The position numbers were made by a program, and so were the translations under genes. This document shows positions 1-4,469 of a stretch of 5,803 nt of DNA, piece by piece. The DNA is from Sulfuricella sp. (lineage in GTDB: Bacteria; Pseudomonadota; Gammaproteobacteria; Burkholderiales; Sulfuricellaceae). Location of the stretch: positions 1 to 5,803 of the forward strand of contig JAIOJM010000286.1 in the NCBI GenBank assembly GCA_019911785.1. Direction: 5' to 3'. Every line of letters begins with the position of its first letter. Positions within the stretch are counted from its first letter, which is position 1. The notes beneath the pieces were generated by a model. It was given only the letters and a program-made list of their open reading frames with translations. It had not been told where the DNA came from and did not search any database.

Positions 1-1
1 G

Positions 2-550
2 GTGCTCGACCTGGGCAGCGGGGCGGGCTTCGACTGCTTTCTCGCGGCGCGCCAGGTGGGCGACAGCGGCCGGGTCATCGGCGTGGACATGACGCCGGAC
101 ATGCTGTCCAAGGCCCGCGCCAACGCGCAGAAGGGCGGCTATGCCAACACCGAATTCCGCCTCGGCGAGATCGAGCACTTGCCGGTGGCCGATGCCACGA
201 TGGACGTGATCATTTCCAACTGCGTGATCAACCTCTCGCCGGACAAGGCGCAGGTGTTCCGCGATGCCTTTCGCGTGCTGAAACCGGGCGGCCGCCTGGC
301 GATTTCCGACATCGTCACCACCGCGCCGCTGCCGGAAGAAGCGCGGCGCGACCTGGCCCTGTACACTGGCTGCATCGCCGGTGCGGCGGCAGCGGAGGAA
401 ATCGAACAGATGCTGGTGGCGGCAGGTTTTGCAGATATCCGCATCCAGCCCAAGGACGCCAGCCGCGCATTCATACGGCAGTGGGCGCCGGGGCGGGGAG
501 TGGAAGACTATGTCTGCTCGGCCAGCATCGAGGCGATCAAGCCCGGATGA
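2..550 (+). CDS. arsM: Arsenite S-adenosylmethionine methyltransferase ArsM, 5'-truncated by the window edge
   Basis: The 182 visible residues are the SAM-binding core and C-terminal region of ArsM, a cytoplasmic enzyme that methylates As(III) using SAM. The reading frame enters from outside the window, so the GTG at base 2 is an internal Val codon and the true start lies upstream. Motif I is at visible residues 2-9 (LDLGSGAG) and is followed by GFDCFLAARQVG, the wording typical of ArsM. VIGVDMTPDML (25-35) is the ribose-binding strand, and LKPGGRL (93-99) is the usual post-motif. Two cysteines sit where ArsM enzymes bind arsenite: C74 in ISNCVINLSPDK and C124 in YTGCIAGA. The other conserved arsenic-binding cysteine would be in the missing N-terminal part. 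The C-terminus (FIRQWAPGRGVEDYVCSASIEAIKP) is also family-like. The next gene begins 29 bases after the stop, which suggests co-transcription. Family assignment is firm; activity depends on the unseen N-terminus. Confidence 0.93.
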   Translation: MLDLGSGAGFDCFLAARQVGDSGRVIGVDMTPDMLSKARANAQKGGYANTEFRLGEIEHLPVADATMDVIISNCVINLSPDKAQVFRDAFRVLKPGGRLAISDIVTTAPLPEEARRDLALYTGCIAGAAAAEEIEQMLVAAGFADIRIQPKDASRAFIRQWAPGRGVEDYVCSASIEAIKPG

Positions 551-566
551 TCGCGCTATTTCGAAC

Positions 567-571
567 AGGAG
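567..571 (+). promoter_or_regulatory. Ribosome binding site deciding the start of the small secreted protein
   Basis: AGGAG lies 8 bases before the ATG at 580. The alternative ATG at 547, which overlaps the arsM stop, has no comparable site. It would also add residues before an otherwise clean signal peptide. The site therefore favours 580. Confidence 0.7.
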
Positions 572-579
572 TGCGAACC

Positions 580-903
580 ATGCAAAAAATAACCGAAGTT
601 TTCTGGGCTGTTTTGGCAATTGCGCTATTCGCTGTTTCCGCCCCGGTTCGCGCCCAGAGCGCGGGAGAGCCAGCCCAGGACGCGGCGGAGCAGCGTGAGT
701 TGATTTATTGCGCCGACCTGATGACCCACGAGGAACGCGCAGCCTATCGTGCCCGCATGCGTGCCGCGCGGACCCCTGAGGAGAAGGCGGCGCTGCGCCA
801 GGCTCATCAGCAGGAAATGCGGTCGCGCGCACAGGAGCGTGGCGGTGATGCGGAACAGTGCTTACCCCTGCGCCAGCGCCAGCGTGGAGGGCGAAGCCAA
901 TGA
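580..903 (+). CDS. Small secreted (periplasmic) two-cysteine helical protein of unknown function
   Basis: This encodes a 107-residue protein that I cannot assign to a characterised family. Residues 1-25 form a standard Sec signal peptide: a short charged start, a hydrophobic stretch (VFWAVLAIALFAVSAPV) and a VRA|QS cleavage site. The mature protein of about 82 residues is strongly charged and predicted helical. It has a segment LMTHEERAAYRARMRAARTPEEKAALRQAHQQEM (48-80) and two cysteines, C44 and C94, which could form one disulfide flanking the helices. The MTHEERAAYRARM wording recalls the LTxxQ-type repeats of Spy/CpxP-like periplasmic proteins, but this is a resemblance only. The start at 580 is chosen from its AGGAG and the clean signal peptide. 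The stop overlaps the cytochrome start (ATGA at 900-903), so the two are probably translationally coupled. Export is well supported; function is not. Confidence 0.78.
   Translation: MQKITEVFWAVLAIALFAVSAPVRAQSAGEPAQDAAEQRELIYCADLMTHEERAAYRARMRAARTPEEKAALRQAHQQEMRSRAQERGGDAEQCLPLRQRQRGGRSQ
886..890 (+). promoter_or_regulatory. Ribosome binding site for the cytochrome lipoprotein, inside the preceding gene
   Basis: GGAGG lies 9 bases before the ATG at 900, within the last codons of the upstream gene. It supports 900 over the in-frame ATGs at 858 and 915. Confidence 0.65.
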
Positions 904-1205
904 GAACAACGGGCATGAATTCGCAACTGGGACTGGCTGTGCTGGCGGCTGTCGCCCTGATGCTTACGGGCTGCACCGCCAGCAGCTCAAGCAAGGGCGA
1001 CCCGGTGCGCGGCGAGAAAGTCCATGCGGTATGCCTCGACTGCCATGGCACCGGGGTGTATACGTCGGCGGAACGCAAGATCAAATCGTTGCCGGCGCTG
1101 CACAAGGAAGTGGCGCGCTGGGGCGACTATTACAACCCGGCGCTGTCTGAACAGGATAACGCGGATGTGGTTGCATATCTGAACACGAACTTTTACAAAT
1201 TTTGA
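900..1205 (+). CDS. Monohaem c-type cytochrome lipoprotein without a distal methionine
   Basis: This is a 101-residue exported electron-transfer protein. The N-terminus carries a lipoprotein signal peptide with lipobox LTGC (22-25), so the mature protein should be lipid-anchored at C25, facing the periplasm. A Ser-rich linker follows. CLDCH (45-49) is a CxxCH haem c attachment site with H49 as proximal ligand. No methionine occurs after the haem site: the only Met residues are at 1, 6 and 21, all within the signal peptide. The sixth ligand therefore cannot be the usual Met. H68 (in ALHKEV) is a candidate ligand, or the site may be open. The tail (DVVAYLNTNFYKF, 89-101) looks like the C-terminal helix of small class I cytochromes. 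The start at 900 is preferred from the GGAGG at 886-890, and it overlaps the upstream stop by four bases. Placement between arsM and arsC suggests an envelope redox role in the same unit. The partner is unknown. Confidence 0.85.
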   Translation: MRTTGMNSQLGLAVLAAVALMLTGCTASSSSKGDPVRGEKVHAVCLDCHGTGVYTSAERKIKSLPALHKEVARWGDYYNPALSEQDNADVVAYLNTNFYKF

Positions 1206-1250
1206 TTACCAACCCAACAGAATTAGTCAATTTATCGGAGGAAAGCTGAA

Positions 1251-1520
1251 ATGAAGAACATCAAGGTACTGGGCACAGGCTGTGCCAACTGCAACGCGAC
1301 CATGAAGCTGATCGAGGAAACCGCCAAGGCCAAGGGAGTGGAAATCCAGCTGGAAAAAGTCGAGGACATGGCTGCCATCCTGAGCTACGGCGTGATGTCC
1401 ACCCCGGGCGTGGTGGTCGACGGCAAGGTGGTGCATGCCGGCGGCGTGCCGGCCAAGAGTGCGGTGGAGGTCTGGCTGGGCGGCAAGGAATCCTGCTGCG
1501 GCTGCTGCGGCAAGGAGTAA
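1251..1520 (+). CDS. Minimal thioredoxin-fold protein (MTH895/TM0996-like, Thioredoxin_3) with cysteine-rich tail
   Basis: This encodes an 89-residue cytoplasmic thiol-disulfide protein. The KVLGTGCANCNATMKLIEE segment places a CxxC active site at C11-C14 after the first beta strand. MSTPGVVVDGKVVHAGGVP (49-67) supplies the thioredoxin-fold cis-proline (P52) and the final beta hairpin. This matches the small redox-active disulfide proteins of archaea and bacteria, which lack the extra N-terminal strand and helix of ordinary thioredoxin. The tail SCCGCCGKE (81-89) adds two vicinal cysteine pairs (C82-C83 and C85-C86) and could bind a soft metal or As(III); that is inference. GGAGG at 1237-1241 lies 9 bases before the ATG. 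A 45-base gap separates it from the cytochrome, and arsC starts 5 bases after its stop. A role as reductant for ArsC is suggested by this context but not shown. Confidence 0.9.
   Translation: MKNIKVLGTGCANCNATMKLIEETAKAKGVEIQLEKVEDMAAILSYGVMSTPGVVVDGKVVHAGGVPAKSAVEVWLGGKESCCGCCGKE
1513..1517 (+). promoter_or_regulatory. Ribosome binding site for arsC, embedded in the end of the thioredoxin-like gene
   Basis: AGGAG falls within the last codons (Lys-Glu) of the upstream gene and 8 bases before the arsC ATG at 1526. This arrangement favours translational coupling of the two genes. Confidence 0.65.
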
Positions 1521-1525
1521 ACGGT

Positions 1526-1957
1526 ATGACCAAAACCGTATTGATTCTGTGCACCGGCAACTCCTGTCGCAGTCAGATGGCTGAAGCCATCGTCAATCAC
1601 GACCTCGGCCCGCAAGTGCGGGCGCTGTCCGCCGGTACCCGCCCCCAGCCCAAGGTGGCGGACGGCGCCATCGCGGCGCTGAAGCTGGGTGGCCTGTCCA
1701 CCGATGGACTTTACCCCAAGGACGTGGACGCGGTGATGAAAGAAGCGATCGACCTGGTGGTGACGGTGTGCGACAACGCCAGGGAAGCCTGCCCGGTTTT
1801 CCCCAGGGCTATCCCGGCGATCCACATGCCGTTCCACGACCCCCACGGCGAGCCGCTGGAAAGCTTTGTCAAAGTGCGGGACGAGATTCGTGCGAAACTG
1901 GTTCCCGAATTGCGGCAACGCTTTTCCCTTACCCCAGCTTCCAGTTCCAAGGGTTAG
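1526..1957 (+). CDS. arsC: Arsenate reductase, thioredoxin-coupled low-molecular-weight phosphatase type
   Basis: This 143-residue enzyme reduces arsenate to arsenite in the cytoplasm. It belongs to the low-molecular-weight tyrosine phosphatase fold. The anion-binding loop CTGNSCRS starts at C9 and has R15, giving the CX5R signature. The thiol relay pair is C82 and C89 in TVCDNAREACPVFP, the spacing and numbering of the staphylococcal pI258 ArsC. D105 in HDPHG is the expected general acid. With all three cysteines present, the protein should run the C9-C82-C89 relay and need an external thiol reductant of thioredoxin type, rather than being a simple phosphatase. The length is normal for the family; the last residues (LTPASSSKG) look like a disordered tail. 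It is the last gene of the unit, and a long inverted repeat follows its stop. Confidence 0.95.
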   Translation: MTKTVLILCTGNSCRSQMAEAIVNHDLGPQVRALSAGTRPQPKVADGAIAALKLGGLSTDGLYPKDVDAVMKEAIDLVVTVCDNAREACPVFPRAIPAIHMPFHDPHGEPLESFVKVRDEIRAKLVPELRQRFSLTPASSSKG

Positions 1958-1982
1958 CGAAACGCTGAACTTAAAAACGGCG

Positions 1983-2159
1983 TTCACCGCAGAGGACGCG
2001 GAGGACGCGGAGGAAACGGGGTAAGCAGGGATGGGCGGATTTATCGCCCAACTCGCAAAAACAAGGCATTGCCAAGTTATGCTGAGTTACCCATTGAGTG
2101 AGTGCATTTTTTGAAAAGCATTTGAATCCCTCTGCGTCCTCCGCGTCCTCTGCGGTTCA
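1983..2159. repeat. MITE-like inverted repeat with 9-base internal periodicity
   Basis: This fills most of the 222-base gap between arsC and the next gene. The left arm 1986-2013 and right arm 2129-2156 are reverse complements over 28 bases with one mismatch (base 2009), separated by 115 bases. Each arm is itself repetitive: 1992-2013 holds about 2.4 copies of GAGGACGCG. The tetranucleotide TTCA occurs at 1983-1986 and again at 2156-2159, so the element could be bounded by a 4-base target duplication, though four bases may match by chance. The interior holds a small 6-base-pair hairpin (TGGGCG 2032-2037 with CGCCCA 2045-2050) and no convincing open reading frame. Whether it moves, terminates transcription or is a passive repeat cannot be told from one copy. 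No T-rich tract follows either arm. Confidence 0.75.
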
Positions 2160-2179
2160 ATAGCTTTTTCTAGGTTAAA

Positions 2180-3031
2180 ATGGCCTCATCAGCCCATCAG
2201 GAAGCCATCGTGAATCTCATCCCCGAAATCAAGCCCGGTCAATCCATCGAGCTGCTCAAAGAGCTGCACATTTTGACGCGGGATGGAAAGCTCAATCAGG
2301 ACAGCCGGCGCAAGCTGAAACAGGTTTATCACCTGTTTCACTTCATCGAGCCATTGCTGAAAGAAGTGCTGGCCGGGAATGAAAACCTGACCCTGGCCGA
2401 CCACGGCGCGGGCAAGTCCTACCTGGGCTTCATCCTTTACGACCTGTTCTTCAAGGAGCTGGCGGCCGGGCACATCTACGGCATCGAAACCCGCGAGGAG
2501 CTGGTCGTGAAATCCCGCGAGCTGGCCGAGCGGCTGGGTTTCGGGCGCATGACCTTCCTCAACCTGTCGGTGGAAGCCGCGACGGCCTGCGCCGAGCTGC
2601 CGGAAAACATCGACGTGGTGACGGCGCTGCACGCCTGCGATACGGCGACGGACGACGCGATCCGCTTCGCCCTGCAGAAGAAGGCCAAGTTCATCGTGCT
2701 GGTGCCCTGCTGTCAGGCGGAGCTGGCGGCGGTGCTGCGCAAGAACAAGAACGACTCGTTCTCGAAAACGCCCCTGTCCGAGATCTGGCGCCACCCCATC
2801 CATACCCGGGAATTTGGCAGCCTCATCACCAATGTCCTGCGCTGCCTGCTGCTTGAATCCCACGGTTATCAGGTGACGGTGACCGAGCTGGTCGGCTGGG
2901 AGCATTCCATGAAAAACGAACTGATCATCGCCAGCTTCAAGGACGCGCCGAGAAAGAATGCCCAGGAGCGTCTGGGGCAGATTCTGCAAGAGCTGAACCT
3001 GGAGGAGATGAGGAGCCGCTTTGCTTATTGA
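2180..3031 (+). CDS. Class I SAM-dependent methyltransferase, Methyltransf_32 (Trm13/GSTCD-like) type
   Basis: This encodes a 283-residue predicted cytoplasmic methyltransferase of unknown substrate. LTLADHGAGKSYLGF (70-84) is the glycine-rich SAM loop in the unusual D-x-G-x-G-K-S form of this family. GIETREEL (101-108) has the acidic residue after strand 2. ALHACDTATDDAI (149-161) and VPCCQ (175-179) are the other hallmark motifs; they correspond to the LHxCDxATD and CCH/Q motifs seen in Trm13, METTL25 and GSTCD-type proteins. The N-terminal 65 residues are helical and charged. By family analogy an RNA substrate is plausible, but nothing in the sequence proves it. The gene stands alone, flanked by a MITE-like repeat before and a palindrome after. 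The start is uncertain: ATG 2180 has a weak AGG 5 bases away, whereas an in-frame GTG at 2210 (VNLIPEIKPG) has AGGA 7 bases before it. The GTG start would give 273 residues. Confidence 0.85.
   Translation: MASSAHQEAIVNLIPEIKPGQSIELLKELHILTRDGKLNQDSRRKLKQVYHLFHFIEPLLKEVLAGNENLTLADHGAGKSYLGFILYDLFFKELAAGHIYGIETREELVVKSRELAERLGFGRMTFLNLSVEAATACAELPENIDVVTALHACDTATDDAIRFALQKKAKFIVLVPCCQAELAAVLRKNKNDSFSKTPLSEIWRHPIHTREFGSLITNVLRCLLLESHGYQVTVTELVGWEHSMKNELIIASFKDAPRKNAQERLGQILQELNLEEMRSRFAY
2199..2202 (+). promoter_or_regulatory. Possible ribosome binding site for an alternative GTG start of the methyltransferase
   Basis: AGGA, continuing as AGGAAG, lies 7 bases before GTG 2210, inside the longer reading frame. 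It competes with the ATG at 2180. If 2210 is the true start, the AT-rich TTAAAAT at 2175-2181 could instead belong to a promoter -10 region. Confidence 0.35.
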
Positions 3032-3058
3032 TGGTCGTAATTCCAATTCCATTTTAAT
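3028..3058 (+). promoter_or_regulatory. Weak candidate sigma-70-type promoter for the redox/metal-export operon
   Basis: TTGATG (3028-3033) and TTTAAT (3053-3058) resemble -35 and -10 boxes, but the 19-base spacer is longer than ideal. It sits in a short AT-rich patch just after the methyltransferase stop and upstream of the palindrome. If used, it would place the palindrome in the 5' leader of the next operon. This is a by-eye match only. Confidence 0.2.
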
Positions 3059-3074
3059 AATGAAACCAAGACCC

Positions 3075-3133
3075 TGTGGAGCGACCTCCAGGTCGCGATA
3101 TTCGGAATATCGCGACCTGGAGGTCGCTCCACA
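3075..3133. repeat. REPIN-like perfect palindrome (two inverted REP units)
   Basis: The arms 3075-3103 and 3105-3133 are perfect reverse complements over 29 bases around one central base. Each arm contains its own small hairpin, GCGACC-TCCA-GGTCGC (3081-3096 in the left arm). This is the two-level symmetry of REP sequences arranged as an inverted doublet. The 21-base core (3078-3098 and, inverted, 3110-3130) recurs exactly in the second element near base 5440. The element lies 43 bases after the methyltransferase stop and 37 bases before the next start. It could attenuate transcription or protect mRNA ends, but no T-tract marks it as a classical terminator. A RAYT-type transposase that would mobilise such units is not in the window. 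Confidence 0.88.
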
Positions 3134-3170
3134 AATGCATCTTAGGTTTAGAAATGGGGTAAGGGGGTAA

Positions 3171-4469
3171 ATGAAAACATCCCTCATCCACGCCAGCCCA
3201 AAAGCGCCCCTGACTTGGCCGCGTCTGCTGGCGATACTCGCCCTGGCCCTGCTCTGGGTGATGCCGGTTGCGGCGCAGTCCGATGATCTCTGGGTCAAGC
3301 CCGGCCCGGACGGCCAGCCCCAGCTGCAACTCTATTTCTTCTGGACCACGGCCTGCCCTCACTGCCAGCAGGCGCGGCCATTCGTCGAGGCCATCCCCGC
3401 CACTCGCCCCTGGGTGGCGCTGCATTCCATGGTGCTGAACGGTTATCCCGAGCATGCCCGCCAGTATCAAACGATGGCGGCGCAACTCGGGCAGGATGCC
3501 GCTTCCGTGCCGGCCCTGCTGTTCTGTGGCGAAATGCATGTGGGCTGGGACGGGGCCGAAACCACGGGCGCGGAGATTGCGTGGCGCCTGGATGAATGCC
3601 ATGCCCGCCTCTTGGCGGGCAGCGTGGTTGCCGGTCTTTCGGCCGGCAAGCTCAGCGTGCCCATCCTGGGCGAGGTGGACCCGCAGCATTTCTCCCTGCC
3701 CCTGCTGACTGTCGCCATCGCCGGCCTGGATGCCTTCAATCCCTGCGCCTTCTTTGTGCTGCTGTTCCTGCTTTCCCTGCTCGCGCACCAGAAAAACCGC
3801 AAGCGCATGCTCGTCATCGGCGGCATTTTCGTGCTGTTCTCCGGGCTGATGTATTTCGCCTTCATGGCGGCCTGGCTCAATCTGTTCCAGGTGCTCGGCA
3901 ACCTCGCCTGGGTGACCCTGGCTGCGGGGGCGCTGGCGGTATTTGTCGGTGTCGTCAACGTCAAGGATTTCTTCGCCTTCGAGCGGGGGTTGACCCTGTC
4001 CATCCCGGAATCGCGCAAACCGGATATTTACCGCCGTGCCCGCGCCATCCTCGGTGCCGACAATCTGCCGGCGATGGTCGCGGCGACGGTGTTCCTGGCG
4101 ATTGCCGCCAACTTCTACGAGCTGCTGTGCACCGCCGGTTTTCCCATGGTGTATACCCGATTGCTCACCCTGAGCGAGTTGCCGCCCGCCGGGTATTACC
4201 TCTATCTGGCCCTGTACAACCTGATTTACGTGGTGCCGCTGGGTCTCATCGTGCTCGCCTTCGTGCGCAGCATGGGCGCGCGCAAGCTGACGGAACGCGA
4301 GGGCAGGCTGCTCAAGCTGCTCTCCGGCGCCATGATGCTGGAGCTGGGTGCACTGCTGCTGATTGCGCCGGAATGGCTGAATAACCTGGCGGTGGCGTTA
4401 GGCTTGCTGGGATTGGCCGTGGCCATCACCTGGATCGCGGCACGGATGACCCGCGAGAAGGTCATATGA
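3171..4469 (+). CDS. Membrane thiol-disulfide protein: exported CPHC thioredoxin-like domain fused to a CcdA/DsbD-type transmembrane domain
   Basis: This 432-residue protein probably moves reducing equivalents across the inner membrane to a periplasmic thioredoxin-like domain. Residues 1-36 are a signal peptide or anchor (hydrophobic 19-34, then VAAQS). Residues 50-150 form a thioredoxin-like domain with LYFFWTTACPHC (active site C62-C65) and a VP cis-proline at 113-114. Two more cysteines, C119 and C143, may form a second disulfide. From about 178 onward there are six or seven membrane segments (roughly 178-204, 213-237, 245-265, 300-322, 340-365, 381-399, 404-424). They carry the paired cysteines of the CcdA/DsbD-beta type: C192 in NPCAFF and C320 in LLCTAGFP. 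The order is thioredoxin domain first, unlike DsbD, where the gamma domain is last. A purine-rich AAGGGGG (3161-3167) precedes the ATG closely. The stop overlaps the next start as ATGA. The CPHC dipeptide is that of oxidising DsbA, so the direction of electron flow is an open question. Confidence 0.87.
   Translation: MKTSLIHASPKAPLTWPRLLAILALALLWVMPVAAQSDDLWVKPGPDGQPQLQLYFFWTTACPHCQQARPFVEAIPATRPWVALHSMVLNGYPEHARQYQTMAAQLGQDAASVPALLFCGEMHVGWDGAETTGAEIAWRLDECHARLLAGSVVAGLSAGKLSVPILGEVDPQHFSLPLLTVAIAGLDAFNPCAFFVLLFLLSLLAHQKNRKRMLVIGGIFVLFSGLMYFAFMAAWLNLFQVLGNLAWVTLAAGALAVFVGVVNVKDFFAFERGLTLSIPESRKPDIYRRARAILGADNLPAMVAATVFLAIAANFYELLCTAGFPMVYTRLLTLSELPPAGYYLYLALYNLIYVVPLGLIVLAFVRSMGARKLTEREGRLLKLLSGAMMLELGALLLIAPEWLNNLAVALGLLGLAVAITWIAARMTREKVI

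Noticed and set aside
481..579. N-terminal extension of the small secreted protein upstream of base 580
   Set aside because: It overlaps arsM, lacks a ribosome binding site and would place a soluble stretch before a clean signal peptide.
1385..1987. 200-codon open frame on the minus strand opposite the thioredoxin-like gene and arsC
   Set aside because: The protein has no recognisable domain and lies opposite a strongly supported ArsC with all catalytic residues. Long antisense frames are expected in GC-rich coding DNA.
2031..2130. Small RNA or promoter inside the 115-base centre of the long inverted repeat
   Set aside because: Only a 6-base-pair hairpin is visible. No paired -35/-10 boxes with reasonable spacing and no terminator were found by eye.
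3075..3133. Classical intrinsic terminator or CRISPR repeat interpretation of the palindrome
   Set aside because: No T-tract follows either arm, and there is no array of repeats with regular unique spacers. The two copies are over 2 kb apart and have REP-type nested symmetry.
2189..3298. 369-codon open frame on the minus strand spanning the methyltransferase and the palindrome
   Set aside because: It runs through a repeat element and across two real plus-strand genes. Its composition (many Gln, His and Arg) is typical of an antisense shadow, with no domain or clear ribosome binding site.
3054..3788. 244-codon open frame on the minus strand opposite the redox fusion
   Set aside because: It is low-complexity (Gln, Gly and Glu rich), includes the palindrome and has no domain. 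The plus strand carries a clear signal peptide and CPHC motif here.
3596..4384. 262-codon open frame on the plus strand in another phase of the redox fusion
   Set aside because: It is Arg, Pro, Gly and Ala rich as expected for an out-of-frame reading of GC-rich membrane-protein DNA. The real frame has the NPC and CTAGFP motifs.
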